A stretch of 64,000 nt of DNA from Levilactobacillus suantsaii (GCF_004115745.1 NZ_QXIL01000001.1:62001-126000); one strand, 5' to 3'; counted from the stretch's first letter, positions 33,459 through 43,099 are shown. Program-made: numbers and translations. The notes: a model not told the origin generated them from the sequence alone.

Positions 33459-33493
33459 TATCGGGTTAATTAACTAAGTCTCAAATCGAACCC

Positions 33494-34468
33494 CTAAAGG
33501 GCTTGAGCCGCCGTGATGATGGCAACCTTGTAAACATCCTCTTCGTTGCAACCCCGTGACAAATCGGAAACGGGTTTGTTCAGGCCTTGCAAAATCGGCC
33601 CGATAGCTTCGAAACCGCCGAAGCGTTGGGCAATCTTGTAGCCGATGTTCCCGGACTGAAGTTCTGGGAAGACGAAGACGTTGGCGTGCCCCGCCACGCT
33701 AGAATCGGGCGCCTTTAACGCCGCAACGTCGGGCACCATGGCGGCGTCGAATTGCAACTCGCCGTCGAGCGCTAAATCGGGAGCGGCTTCGTGGGCCAAC
33801 TTAGTCGCTTCTTGGACCTTAGTGACCATGTCACCCTTAGCTGAACCCTTGGTGGAGAAGCTCAGCAAAGCGACTTTCGGGTCAATATCGAAGACCTTCG
33901 CCGTGTGGGCGCTTTCGACCGCCACTTCGGCCATCCCAGCCGCATCTAGTTCGATATTGATGGCACAATCCGCAAAGACGACCCGCTGGTCCCCTTTTTG
34001 CATGATGAAGGCGCCACTGATTCGGCGCACGCCTTCCTTAGTTTTAATGATTTGTAAGGCGGGCCGGACCGTGTCCCCGGTGGCGTGAATCGCCCCAGAA
34101 ACCATTCCGTCGGCTTGGCCCATGTAGACCATCATGGTCCCCACGTAATTCGGGTCTTTGAGCATTTCTTGTGCCTGTTCTGGGGTGTTCTTCCCCTTCC
34201 GCCGCACCACTAGCGCGTCCAGCATCGCCTTGGCCTGGTCGGCTGGCAAATTGGCTGGGTCTAATAACGTGAGCTGGCTAGTATCGATGTTGTGGGCTTG
34301 GGCCGTTTTATCAATTTCAGTTGGACTCCCCAACACGATGGCTTGAATCAAGCCATCCTTGACTAAGCGACTAGCTGCGCCCAGGATCCGCTGATCGGCA
34401 CCCTCGGGGAAAACGATGGTTTTATGTTGTCCGTTAATCTTTTGTTTCAGACTATCAAAAAGTTCCAT
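33494..34468 (-). CDS. pta: Phosphate acetyltransferase
   Basis: A 324-aa short-form Pta, interconverting acetyl-CoA and acetyl-phosphate. KTIVFPEGADQRILGAA at the start, the NYVGTMMVYMGQADGMVSGAIHATGDTVRPALQII core and LQSGNIGYKIAQRFGGFEAIGPILQGLNKPVSDLSRGC near the end are fully conserved. The ATG is preceded by a GGAGGTC site. It lies directly downstream of ung, as in other lactobacilli. The ackA partner is not in the window. Confidence 0.95.
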   Translation of the reverse strand: MELFDSLKQKINGQHKTIVFPEGADQRILGAASRLVKDGLIQAIVLGSPTEIDKTAQAHNIDTSQLTLLDPANLPADQAKAMLDALVVRRKGKNTPEQAQEMLKDPNYVGTMMVYMGQADGMVSGAIHATGDTVRPALQIIKTKEGVRRISGAFIMQKGDQRVVFADCAINIELDAAGMAEVAVESAHTAKVFDIDPKVALLSFSTKGSAKGDMVTKVQEATKLAHEAAPDLALDGELQFDAAMVPDVAALKAPDSSVAGHANVFVFPELQSGNIGYKIAQRFGGFEAIGPILQGLNKPVSDLSRGCNEEDVYKVAIITAAQAL

Positions 34469-34515
34469 AGGTGAAGACCTCCATAAAATATCCGACGAAT
34501 CAATTCTCTTCTTGC

Positions 34516-35229
34516 TTACGCCTGATTAGCCTGTGAAGCGTCATCGACACTGACCGTCTCCGGCAGTTGCCAATCGATGGGCGTTTCCCCTAATGATGTG
34601 AGTGCGATGTTGGTTTTGGAAAATGGCTTGGAGCCGAAGAAGCCCCGGTTAGCCGACAAGGGACTAGGATGGGCCGATTGCAAGACGATGTTGGTCTGGG
34701 TATCGATCAACTCAATCTTGTTACGTGCGGCCCGCCCCCACAAAATGAAGACGACGGGTTCCGGTCGCTCGGACAACTTACGAATTGCCGCGTCGGTCAG
34801 CCGTTCCCAGCCGTGACCCTTATGGGAAAAGGCAGCGCCGTCGCGGACCGTTAGGACTGAGTTCAACAATAAGACGCCCTGGTCGGCCCATTTCTTGAGG
34901 TACCCGTGGTTCACGGGCGTACACCCCACGTCAGTCTGTAATTCCTTATAGATATTAAGTAACGACGGTGGAATCTTGGTTCCCGGCAGCACGGAGAAGC
35001 TACACCCATGTGCCTGCCCCGGGTTGTGGTACGGATCCTGGCCCAAGATGACCACCTTGACCTTGCTAAACGGGGTCCATTCGAACGCCGTGAAAATATG
35101 GTACATGTCCGGATCGATCCGGTAATGCTGATATTCCGTCACCAGAAACTGCCGCAGGTTTTGATAATAATCCTGCTTAAACTCTGGTTCTAAGACCGGC
35201 CACCAGTCATTGTGAATAAACGGTTTCAT
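34516..35229 (-). CDS. ung: Uracil-DNA glycosylase
   Basis: A 237-aa family-1 UDG that removes uracil from DNA. The water-activating loop [57 protein letters not shown] and the DNA-intercalating [23 protein letters not shown] are all present. The start at 35227-35229 follows GAGGTGTT. A short C-terminal tail beyond the enzyme core ([12 protein letters not shown]) is unremarkable. Confidence 0.95.
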   Translation of the reverse strand: MKPFIHNDWWPVLEPEFKQDYYQNLRQFLVTEYQHYRIDPDMYHIFTAFEWTPFSKVKVVILGQDPYHNPGQAHGCSFSVLPGTKIPPSLLNIYKELQTDVGCTPVNHGYLKKWADQGVLLLNSVLTVRDGAAFSHKGHGWERLTDAAIRKLSERPEPVVFILWGRAARNKIELIDTQTNIVLQSAHPSPLSANRGFFGSKPFSKTNIALTSLGETPIDWQLPETVSVDDASQANQA

Positions 35230-35399
35230 TGCCAACACCTCAGGTCTCATTTTATCATACTGGCTAACGAAATGATATTCTCGAACGCGAAGTCGAAAAC
35301 ATGGTAAAATAAGACAAATACCCGTTACTCGACGCCACTCCCAATTTAAACTGGTCGGCGCCTTAACGGCAGATTATTTTATCTTGTTGGAGGTGCCCC

Positions 35400-35960
35400 A
35401 TGCGTCAATTGTATCTCAATCAGACGGCCCTTTCCGCCCGTGCGACCACGGTGATTCGGGACGCCCAGAACCAATCGTGTTACCTACTCGTCGGCAAATG
35501 GGGACTCCGTGCTGACGTCTTGACGGTCTATCTCATCAACGGCTCACTCGAAGCCGAAGTCAAACAGGACTCCTTGGGGTTGTTACCCCGGTTTCGCTTG
35601 TTATACCGCCGCCAACCGGTCGGTCGGGTCAGCAAGACCTTCGGCGTTATTCGCGAAGTCCTCTTTGTTCGTGGCCTTAACTGGGTAATTATGGGCAATC
35701 TAAACAACGGTCGTTTCCGGATTTTTCACGGTCGCGACCTGATTGCCAACATTACCCGGGTCTCCCCGGATGGTTTGACCATGTCCCTCGAAGTCGATCA
35801 GACCGACCACGAGGCACTGGTCGTCTGTCTAGCCGCCATCCTCGACCGCTGGGCTAAGCGCCAGCAAAAGGTCCCGGGGCTGGTAAAGAACCGGGGCTGG
35901 GCGCCCGGCTTTTCCTCAGAAATCGCCCCCTTTACGACTCAAATCAAAAAATCGCGTTAA
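35400..35960 (+). CDS. LURP-one-related / YxjI-like protein
   Basis: A 186-aa protein of the tubby-like LURP-one family: beta-rich, with YLLVGKWGLRADVLTVYLINGSLEAEVKQ, LLPRFRLLYRRQPVGRVSKTFG and FRIFHGRDLIANITRV. These proteins are small twelve-strand barrels of unknown role, sometimes suggested to bind phospholipid. GGAGGTG precedes the ATG. Monocistronic; its stop codon is inside the stem of the following terminator. Confidence 0.7.
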   Translation: MRQLYLNQTALSARATTVIRDAQNQSCYLLVGKWGLRADVLTVYLINGSLEAEVKQDSLGLLPRFRLLYRRQPVGRVSKTFGVIREVLFVRGLNWVIMGNLNNGRFRIFHGRDLIANITRVSPDGLTMSLEVDQTDHEALVVCLAAILDRWAKRQQKVPGLVKNRGWAPGFSSEIAPFTTQIKKSR

Positions 35961-35988
35961 CCGTCGGCTGGCGGTTAACGCGATTTTT
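35951..35988. terminator. Bidirectional terminator overlapping the LURP-one gene stop
   Basis: Perfect 13-bp arms ATCGCGTTAACCG/CGGTTAACGCGAT with A and T tracts on both sides, shared by this gene and the convergent smpB. Confidence 0.82.
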
Positions 35989-35994
35989 AGTAAA

Positions 35995-36468
35995 TTAGTA
36001 ATGTTTCATTACCCGAGCAATCTGCCAGTCTTGTTCCCGTCGTTTCAGAGACTCACGCTTATCATACTCGTGTTTCCCATGAGCGACACCAATCAAGACC
36101 TTCGCAAAACCGTGCTTAAGGTATACCTTCAGTGGAATCAAGGTGACCCCCTTATCCTGCGTGGCTAACCCTAAGCGCCGAATCTGCTTCTTATGCAGCA
36201 ACAACTTTCGGTTGCGTAGCGGATCATGGTTGAACTGGTTGCCTTGAACGTACTCACTGATGTGGACGTTCATCAACCAAGCCTCACCATTGCGAATCTG
36301 GGCGAACCCATCTTGCAAGTTGATTCGCCGTTCCCGCATCGATTTAATCTCGGTCCCGGTCAGGACCAAGCCGGCTTCAACGGTCTCGGTAACGGTATAA
36401 TCATGCCGGGCCTTCCGGTTTTGTGCCAGTTGGTTGTCCGGTGTTTTTTTCGGTTTACGTTTAGCCAA
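35995..36468 (-). CDS. smpB: SsrA-binding protein SmpB
   Basis: A 157-aa SmpB, the tmRNA partner in ribosome rescue. [72 protein letters not shown] and the basic tail [30 protein letters not shown] match the family throughout. The TTG start follows GAGGTG. Second or later gene of the secG-est-rnr-smpB series. The tmRNA gene itself is not in the window. Confidence 0.95.
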   Translation of the reverse strand: MAKRKPKKTPDNQLAQNRKARHDYTVTETVEAGLVLTGTEIKSMRERRINLQDGFAQIRNGEAWLMNVHISEYVQGNQFNHDPLRNRKLLLHKKQIRRLGLATQDKGVTLIPLKVYLKHGFAKVLIGVAHGKHEYDKRESLKRREQDWQIARVMKHY

Positions 36469-36483
36469 GTGTGTTCACCTCGC

Positions 36484-38913
36484 TTAATGTTGACTCCCGC
36501 GGTTGGCGGAACGGTGTTGGCCGCTCTGGTGGTTCCGGTTACGGTTGCCATTCTGGTTACGGTGTTCCGTCGACCGGTTCGTGGTGTTGGACCGGTGCGG
36601 GTTATTCCGGTTGCGGTTGCCATTACGATGGTTGCGGTTATTGCCGTTTCCATTACGGCCACCGTTACCGTGCTGGTTGTTGTTCCGGTTATTGCCGAAA
36701 CGACCCCCACGGGAGCGATGTTCCCGGTGCGGCAACAAGTCACTGACCGGCGCCTTTTCCGGATTCAACAATTCGAAGTCGATTTCACTTTGTTCCTTAT
36801 CAACGTGAATGACCTTGACCCGAATTGGTTGGCCAATCCGGTACGTCCGCCGCGTGTTACGGCCGACTAAGGCCAAGTACTTTTCCACGTATTCGTAGTA
36901 ATCGTCCTTCATCCGACTGATGTGGATCAGGCCTTCGATAGTGTTTGGCAGTTCAACGAACATCCCAAACTTCATCACGGAGCTGACCACGGCGTCGAAT
37001 TCTTCGCCCACGTGGTCGGCCATGTATTCGGCCATCTTCATATCGTTGGTGTCGCGTTCGGCATCGACGGCCCGGCGTTCCATCTCGGACGTATGCGTCC
37101 CGATTTCTTCCAGAACGGGGGCAAATTGTTCCTTCGAAGCCGCGTTGATCCCGTGATCTGCGTAGTAGTGAATCATCCGGTGCACCATGGTATCAGGGTA
37201 CCGCCGAATTGGGGAGGTAAAGTGAGTGTAGAACTGTGCACCCAAGCCAAAGTGACCTAAGGACTGGTCACTGTACCGGGCCTGCTTCAAGCTCCGTAAC
37301 ATCATGACCGAGACCATGGCCTCTTCTGGCTTACCAGCGACTTGCTTCAAGACGCCTTGCATCATCTTTGGCCGCAAGTGGTTCGGGTCACCCTTGACGT
37401 TAATCCCAAAGGCCGTTAAGAATTCGAAGAAGCTACGTACCCGGTCGCCATCTGGCGTTTCGTGGACCCGATATAAGAACGGGACCTTGGCGCGGAAGTA
37501 GTGTTCCGCAACCGTTTCGTTAGCAGCCAGCATGAAGGATTCAATCATCCGTTCAGCTAAACCTCGAGTCCGTAACTTCACGTCAATCGCGTGGCCCTTG
37601 TCGTCCACGATGATTTCGGCTTCGCGATCATCAAAGTCAATGGCGCCCCGGTTCTTCCGGTGCTTGAGTAAGATACGGTGTAAATCACCCATCGTTTCAA
37701 ACATCGGCACTAAGTCCTTGTACCGATCCATGGTGACCTCATCGTGGGCTTCCAAGATTTGGTTAACGGCCGTGTAGGTCATCCGTGCCTTAGAGCGCAT
37801 CACGGACGGGTGAATGCGGTGCTTGACCACGTTCCCGTCATGGTCGATTTCCATTTCACAGCTCATGCATAACCGCAACTCGCCTTCGTTCAACGAGCAG
37901 ATGCCGTTTGACAGGCGCCGCGGTAACATTGGAATGACCCGGTCAGTCAGGTAAACGGAAGTGCCCCGTTTATAGGCTTCCTTATCAATCAACGACCCTG
38001 GCGTGACGTAATGGGACACGTCGGCGATGTGGACCCCTAAATGGTAGTTTCCGTTGGGTAACTGCCAAGCAGTCACGGCATCGTCCAAGTCCTTGGAGGA
38101 CTCGCCATCGATGGTGACCAGGTTCTGGTTCGTGACGTCTTCACGGCCGGTCATTTCCTCGGGCAAGACGTGGTCCGGAATATCATCGGCGGCCTGTAAA
38201 ACGTCCTCCGGGAAGTCCGCGGGGATGTTGTGTTGGTACACAATCTGTAAAATATCGATACCGGGATCATCGACACTCCCGATGACCTGCTTGGCAATCC
38301 CAACCATGGCGTCCGGATGAGCGTCGTTCGGGTATTCCGTGATTTCGGCCGTGACCACTTCGCCCGGCGTCGGCTTCAAGCCAACATCGGTCACATAGAA
38401 CTTGTACTTCAATAACTTCTTGTCCGTCAAACTCACTTGACCCACGTAGCCGGCATCGTCGTCGGTCTGGAGGAATTCTCCCACGACCTGTTCGTAATGC
38501 CGTTCCACGATCTCCACGACCTTACCTTCGGGGCCCTTGCCCGTCCGGGGATCGCCGGCGCGAATCAACTCGATGTTGACCGTGTCGCCGTTTAAAGCGC
38601 GCATGGTGTTATCGGGCGCAATATAGGCGTCGGGTTCGACCTTGTTTTCGTCGTACGCCACGAAGCCAAAGCCCTTGTCGTTACCGTGAAAAATCCCGGT
38701 TAAAATCTTTTGACTGGGGTCCAACTGAAAATGGCCCCGGTCCGTCACCTGAACTAAGCCATCGCGTTCGAGCTGCGCGAGCTCTTGGACGATAAGCTTA
38801 AAGGCTGCCGAACCGTGGTAATGCAGGGCATCCGAAATGCCCTCAACGGTGTATGTCTGATCCGCGTGTGCGCGGAAGAATGCTGTAATATCTGTTTTTA
38901 AATTATCTTGCAC
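36484..38913 (-). CDS. rnr: Ribonuclease R with an Asn/Arg/Gly-rich C-terminal tail
   Basis: An 809-aa processive 3'-5' exoribonuclease that degrades structured RNA and works with SmpB in trans-translation. An N-terminal winged helix, cold-shock domains, the RNB core (LVTIDGESSKDLDDAVTAW with catalytic aspartates, HIADVSHYV, GTSVYLTDRVIPMLP, YTHFTSPIRRYPD) and an S1 domain (FDAVVSSVMKFGMFVELPNTIEGLIHIS) appear in order. The last 80 or so residues are low-complexity, made of Asn, Arg, Gly and His rather than the usual lysine-rich tail. GTG at 38911-38913 follows CGAGGA and is preferred to a longer start that would overlap est. Confidence 0.95.
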   Translation of the reverse strand: MQDNLKTDITAFFRAHADQTYTVEGISDALHYHGSAAFKLIVQELAQLERDGLVQVTDRGHFQLDPSQKILTGIFHGNDKGFGFVAYDENKVEPDAYIAPDNTMRALNGDTVNIELIRAGDPRTGKGPEGKVVEIVERHYEQVVGEFLQTDDDAGYVGQVSLTDKKLLKYKFYVTDVGLKPTPGEVVTAEITEYPNDAHPDAMVGIAKQVIGSVDDPGIDILQIVYQHNIPADFPEDVLQAADDIPDHVLPEEMTGREDVTNQNLVTIDGESSKDLDDAVTAWQLPNGNYHLGVHIADVSHYVTPGSLIDKEAYKRGTSVYLTDRVIPMLPRRLSNGICSLNEGELRLCMSCEMEIDHDGNVVKHRIHPSVMRSKARMTYTAVNQILEAHDEVTMDRYKDLVPMFETMGDLHRILLKHRKNRGAIDFDDREAEIIVDDKGHAIDVKLRTRGLAERMIESFMLAANETVAEHYFRAKVPFLYRVHETPDGDRVRSFFEFLTAFGINVKGDPNHLRPKMMQGVLKQVAGKPEEAMVSVMMLRSLKQARYSDQSLGHFGLGAQFYTHFTSPIRRYPDTMVHRMIHYYADHGINAASKEQFAPVLEEIGTHTSEMERRAVDAERDTNDMKMAEYMADHVGEEFDAVVSSVMKFGMFVELPNTIEGLIHISRMKDDYYEYVEKYLALVGRNTRRTYRIGQPIRVKVIHVDKEQSEIDFELLNPEKAPVSDLLPHREHRSRGGRFGNNRNNNQHGNGGRNGNGNNRNHRNGNRNRNNPHRSNTTNRSTEHRNQNGNRNRNHQSGQHRSANRGSQH

Positions 38914-38926
38914 TATAAATTCCTCG

Positions 38927-39676
38927 TTATTTTTCAAAGATTGGGTGTAAAAACGCTAAGAGATCCGTTTCGAGCGCGTGGTGGGCCGAATTAACGGTCA
39001 GCACGTGACCCGCACCGGCATACTCGTGATAATCAACTTGAGACGCGGGATAAGCGTCCGCGAGCCACTGCCCCGAACGCGGATCAATCATCTGATCCGC
39101 CGTTCCCTGAGCAATGAACACGGGTTGCTGAATATCTCGCAAACGGGTGGCTGTGGTATCCGCAAAGGCCTGAATGGCCGTTAATTGGGCTGTCAAGTGG
39201 TCTTTGAGCCACGCCACCTTTTGTTCTTGGGCTGGTCCCAGAATGTTCTGCGCCCGGTAGGTGGCACGCGCCATCTCGATGAAGGTCGTCGGCACGTGTG
39301 TCTGTCCCCGGAAGATGACCGGTGACGCGAACGTGCCGCCCCCCACCAATTGCGGGTCTTCTAGTAAGGCGCGGGTGGCAAAGAGCCCCCCTAAAGACAA
39401 CCCAAAGATGGCGATTTTCTGGTACCCCCGTTCTCGTAAGAACGCAATTGCCGCTTGTGTGTCTTGCCACCATTTCTGCGGGGAACCGTCCCGTAAAATA
39501 TCAACGGGATCCCCCGTGGCATGACCGGTAAAGATTGGCGCGAGAACGGTATATTGTTTACTTTCTAGTTTCCGGGCTAGCAAGCGCATGTCGTTAGAGC
39601 TACCCGAATAAGCGTGTAATAAAATTACTGCGTGAGGACCCTGCTCAAAAAAGAGCGGGGTTGGTTTTCGAATCAT
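38927..39676 (-). CDS. est: Carboxylesterase, alpha/beta hydrolase (Est30-like)
   Basis: A 249-aa serine esterase of the monoacylglycerol-lipase-like carboxylesterase family. The oxyanion region AVILLHAYSGSSNDMRLLA near residue 16, the nucleophile elbow FGLSLGGLFA near residue 94, FIAQGTADQMIDP (aspartate) near residue 190 and AGAGHVLTV (histidine) near residue 222 complete the triad. GGTGG precedes the ATG. It always sits between secG and rnr in lactobacilli. Physiological substrate unknown. Confidence 0.9.
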   Translation of the reverse strand: MIRKPTPLFFEQGPHAVILLHAYSGSSNDMRLLARKLESKQYTVLAPIFTGHATGDPVDILRDGSPQKWWQDTQAAIAFLRERGYQKIAIFGLSLGGLFATRALLEDPQLVGGGTFASPVIFRGQTHVPTTFIEMARATYRAQNILGPAQEQKVAWLKDHLTAQLTAIQAFADTTATRLRDIQQPVFIAQGTADQMIDPRSGQWLADAYPASQVDYHEYAGAGHVLTVNSAHHALETDLLAFLHPIFEK

Positions 39677-39754
39677 GTCAAACCACCGCTTTCCACTATC
39701 GAAGATTGATTCAGACCGCTGCCGGTCTTTAAAAGCGACCAGACAGATTTAACT

Positions 39755-39789
39755 AAAAAGCCCCCTGTTAATAAACCGGACAGGAGGCT
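39755..39789 (-). terminator. Terminator between secG and est
   Basis: The stem AGCCTCCTGT/ACAGGGGGCT (one G-T pair) is followed by five T residues on the minus strand. It separates secG from the est-rnr-smpB unit. Confidence 0.78.
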
Positions 39790-39796
39790 TAAATCT

Positions 39797-40033
39797 CTAG
39801 TGTGAAGATAGATATACTAAAGCCAGTGCCAATGCGAAAAAGACGAGACCTAAGACGACCGTCACCTTTTGCATAAAGGCTTCAAACCCTCGCGGCTTTT
39901 GCTTGGAGAAGAGGTCATCGGCACCCCCGGAGAGGGCGGATAACGCATCATTCGTCTTAGCAGGCTGCATCATAACCGCAATGATAATTAAAACACTGAC
40001 AATTAAAATACAGGTCATTAAAAAATTATACAC
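39797..40033 (-). CDS. secG: Preprotein translocase subunit SecG
   Basis: A 78-aa two-helix membrane protein of the Sec channel. The helices are at residues about 4-23 and 57-76, and the conserved loop between them is MMQPAKTNDALSALSGGADDLFSKQKPRGFE. The start is GTG at 40031-40033 with GGAGG upstream. Its own terminator follows. Confidence 0.93.
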   Translation of the reverse strand: MYNFLMTCILIVSVLIIIAVMMQPAKTNDALSALSGGADDLFSKQKPRGFEAFMQKVTVVLGLVFFALALALVYLSSH

Positions 40034-40119
40034 AAATTTGCCTCCTACCTACCGAATAGGTCTAACTATACTCCCCTTAATCTATCATAATCGGCCGCTT
40101 TTTACCAGCCCTAGCCCTT

Positions 40120-41679
40120 TCATTCGGGTAAATACCCGGCTGGGTGATCCATGCGACGCATCTGTTGGCGCACGTACGCCCGATTATGCTGATAAGTCAA
40201 AATAATCAGGGTATCCCCCGACCGGATCAACGTGTCGCCATGAGGAATCACCTGGCGTTCCCCGCGTTGGACACCCACCAGTAACGACCCCAAAGGCCAT
40301 TTCAGATCCCGTACTTGGCATTCGACCAGTGCAGAATCTTCCCCAATGGGGTACTCCACTCTATCCGACAAACCGTGCGCGTCTGGGTCAGCTGGCGTCA
40401 CCATTTGTTCCAATAATGCTTCGTAGATGGGGGCACCACCCAAGAGATCGACGGTGATGTAGGCCACGATAGCCACTACCGCCAGTGGCAAGAGATGTTG
40501 CAGGCTCTCGACCATTTCGGTAATCAGTAAAATCGCCGTGAATGGCGCCTTGGAGATTCCGGCGAAGTACCCCGCCATCGCGTAGATAATAAAGTTTGCG
40601 ATAAAACCGGCAGGCAACCACCCCAAAGCCACGAAGCTTTGCGCCCCGATGGCACCAAGCAACGCCCCTAACGTTAAGATGGGTAAAAAAATACCGCCCG
40701 GGAGTCCCGAACTATAACTAATCATGGAAAAGACTAATCGTAAAACGAAGTACCCAATTAGGGGGACTAATAACGGTGTGGTCTGGGCGAAATCCACAAT
40801 CATTTGGTTACCGCCACCCAGTGATTCCGGCCAGAACAATCCGATGGGAATCACTAACAGGAAGGGCACAATCCCGTTGAGGTGGGCTGGTAACCAGGTT
40901 AGCTTGGCATAGACCTTGCCCCCGCGCAACGTCCCCTGCTGGTACACGTAGCCCAGCAGGCCCAAGCCAACGCCCAAAATAAGTAATAAGCCATAATACT
41001 TCAACGGAAGCGCCCGTTGATAGGCAATGTGTAAGACCGGTGTCAGGCCGAAGACCTCGCTCGATACGAAATCGGCGACCACGGCACTGGTCAGCGACGT
41101 GATCCAAACCAACGTCGAAAAGCTATGATAAACCTCTTCCAGGACGAATAACGTGGAGGCGATTGGGGCGTTGAACGCCGCAGACAACCCCGCGGCCGCC
41201 CCACCGGCAATCATTAGCCGACGTCGGCGACCGTTAAAGTTCAATCGTTCGGCGAGCCCCTGGGCAACCGTACCACCTAATTGAATCGATGGTCCTTCCC
41301 GTCCTAGAAATAAGCCCGCACCAATCCCTAAAATACCGCCAACAAATTTCTTCCACAAAACTGGCCGCCAAGGATAATCTAAGTCTCCCGCCAGTTGACC
41401 TTCAATTTGAGGTATCCCAGACCCCTTGATCATGCCGGTTTGCTTGACCAAATGACCGACAAATACGGCCACTAAGACCAACAAAATAGCCCAGGGGAGC
41501 ACCCAGATGGGGTGTCCCCCGAGCCAGCCATAGATGACCCGCATCAGTTTGAGGAGTTGTTCAATGCTTAAGCGAAACGCACTCACGACGATGCCGGCGC
41601 CGATTCCCACCAGAATCCCGAACCAGATAGCCTGGACCCGGGTAAAATCGTGGTGCGTTGTCTGTTGCGATTGTTGCAT
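40120..41679 (-). CDS. clcA: ClC-type chloride channel/antiporter with C-terminal TrkA-C domain
   Basis: A 519-aa ClC transporter with about 10-12 membrane helices. The chloride-binding motifs GSGIPQIEG, FLGREGPSIQLGG and SGLPGGIFLPILTLGALLG are present. Residues about 445-510 form a TrkA-C/RCK-C domain (VECQVRDLKWPLGSLLVGVQRGERQVIPHGDTLIRSGDTLIIL), a common regulatory addition in lactobacilli. Probably a Cl-/H+ exchanger useful in acid stress. Monocistronic. Confidence 0.9.
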   Translation of the reverse strand: MQQSQQTTHHDFTRVQAIWFGILVGIGAGIVVSAFRLSIEQLLKLMRVIYGWLGGHPIWVLPWAILLVLVAVFVGHLVKQTGMIKGSGIPQIEGQLAGDLDYPWRPVLWKKFVGGILGIGAGLFLGREGPSIQLGGTVAQGLAERLNFNGRRRRLMIAGGAAAGLSAAFNAPIASTLFVLEEVYHSFSTLVWITSLTSAVVADFVSSEVFGLTPVLHIAYQRALPLKYYGLLLILGVGLGLLGYVYQQGTLRGGKVYAKLTWLPAHLNGIVPFLLVIPIGLFWPESLGGGNQMIVDFAQTTPLLVPLIGYFVLRLVFSMISYSSGLPGGIFLPILTLGALLGAIGAQSFVALGWLPAGFIANFIIYAMAGYFAGISKAPFTAILLITEMVESLQHLLPLAVVAIVAYITVDLLGGAPIYEALLEQMVTPADPDAHGLSDRVEYPIGEDSALVECQVRDLKWPLGSLLVGVQRGERQVIPHGDTLIRSGDTLIILTYQHNRAYVRQQMRRMDHPAGYLPE

Positions 41680-41706
41680 GCTACGAGTTCCTCCTCTAAA
41701 TTTTGT

Positions 41707-42978
41707 CTACGCTCCAGTGTAGCACAAAATTAACGATGGCCCGTAAACTTCCGGCGAAAAATCATACCGCCACTCAAAATGAGGCCGAACAAGCCCCAAC
41801 CTGAGAAGCTTCCAGTCGGCGTTGGCTCCCCCCGTTTGCGGTAGCTTGACGCGTGCGTGAGGGGCGTGGTTGATTGCAGAGCGAGACGTTTGCCGGTCAA
41901 CTGCAATCCGTTGCGTCCGCTTTAGCGTTTGAACACGTCGGTGTCCGGGTCGTTCAGGTCGGTCCTTAAATTGGGCCACGGTCGTTGGTAAGTCAAGGCC
42001 TTGCAACTGGTCGTGGTGGTCCTCAGTTAAAGTCGTATGGGACGTTACTGGCCTAGTTTGAGCCCTTTTTAGTGATACTTTAGTCGGTTGTGTTGGGAGA
42101 AACCAATTTACCACGCCAGGTTGTTTATGCGTCACCTGTGGTACTTTTTTTACTGGTGTTGGGCGCACCTGCACCCGCAATGGTTTAGTTTCTTGAACTT
42201 CTGACTGAGGCAGCTTACTTGTCACTGGCTTCGATTGTACCGGTGGGATTGGGCCTACTGGCGGTGTTGGCGCCATCGGCTTTGGGTGAGACTGTAAAGA
42301 CGGTTGCAACTGCGTTGGTAGCGTTACTGATGGGATTACCATTGGTTTAGATTGTGGTTGTGGAACTGATGTCACCACCTGTGAAGATTCTGGCTCACTA
42401 GTTGATGGCGTGGTAGCTGGTTGCTGCTCCGTTGGTCTGTGTATAGACTTAGGAACGACGTAAATCGTCATATCATTTTTCTTTTTAGTAATTCTTCGTT
42501 CACTATCGACCTTATTCGCAAAAGTATATCCTTTAGGCAGTTGATAATCTGGAACCCCTCCGACTGTAACCCACTGTAAGGATATCTTTTGATTGGGATC
42601 TACTTCTTTATTTTTATGACTAATATCAACGTAAAAAATAGTTCCAGATGCCTTGCTACCTCTATATGTAACTGTGTATTCCACCTGAGAAGACTGTGCT
42701 TTCTCGTTATTTTCACGACTATAACCATAGCCTTTTCCATCATAGATATCTCCAAGTCCTGGAACCAATTCATTTTCCATAACAGGAACATCATGTTTGG
42801 TCTTCAATTCTTTTCTTAAATATTCGGTATCCTTTCCGTTTTTGTATTCAAGCAAGTAATGTATCGTTACCTTAAGCTTATTATTTTCCGCGGCTTTAGC
42901 GCACCCCACGGACCCACTCCAACTACCACTCAAAACGGTGATCCCCACGATGACGGCCAACTGTTGCCATTTCTTCAT
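41707..42978 (-). CDS. LPXTG-type surface protein whose sorting-signal anchor is out of frame
   Basis: A 423-codon secreted protein. It has a signal peptide (cleavage probably after AKA near residue 30), a MucBP-like beta-rich region (KVTIHYLLEYKNGK to about residue 180), and a long proline-, lysine- and threonine-rich wall-spanning region, then KLPQTGGANADW. The present frame ends without a membrane anchor. Reading five instead of six G at 41828-41833 gives LPQTGEPTPTGSFSG, a hydrophobic WGLFGLILSGGMIF and the basic end RRKFTGHR, stopping at 41730: a complete sortase signal. So the tract decides between wall-anchored and probably secreted forms, or is a sequence error. Confidence 0.8.
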   Translation of the reverse strand: MKKWQQLAVIVGITVLSGSWSGSVGCAKAAENNKLKVTIHYLLEYKNGKDTEYLRKELKTKHDVPVMENELVPGLGDIYDGKGYGYSRENNEKAQSSQVEYTVTYRGSKASGTIFYVDISHKNKEVDPNQKISLQWVTVGGVPDYQLPKGYTFANKVDSERRITKKKNDMTIYVVPKSIHRPTEQQPATTPSTSEPESSQVVTSVPQPQSKPMVIPSVTLPTQLQPSLQSHPKPMAPTPPVGPIPPVQSKPVTSKLPQSEVQETKPLRVQVRPTPVKKVPQVTHKQPGVVNWFLPTQPTKVSLKRAQTRPVTSHTTLTEDHHDQLQGLDLPTTVAQFKDRPERPGHRRVQTLKRTQRIAVDRQTSRSAINHAPHARVKLPQTGGANADWKLLRLGLVRPHFEWRYDFSPEVYGPSLILCYTGA

Positions 42979-43061
42979 TGGTTATCCCTCCCTTTCACAG
43001 GAAGGGTCCGGTAACCATGACTCCATTTTTTCCAACAAAGTCATTTTAAAATTGGGGCCAC

Positions 43062-43099
43062 AAAAAATCGCGCCTTCCCCTCAAAGGGAAAAGCGCGAT
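43062..43099 (-). terminator. Terminator of eno
   Basis: The stem ATCGCGC/GCGCGAT, with an inner CCCTTT/AGGGG pairing, is followed by six T residues on the minus strand, about 20 nt after eno. Confidence 0.8.
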
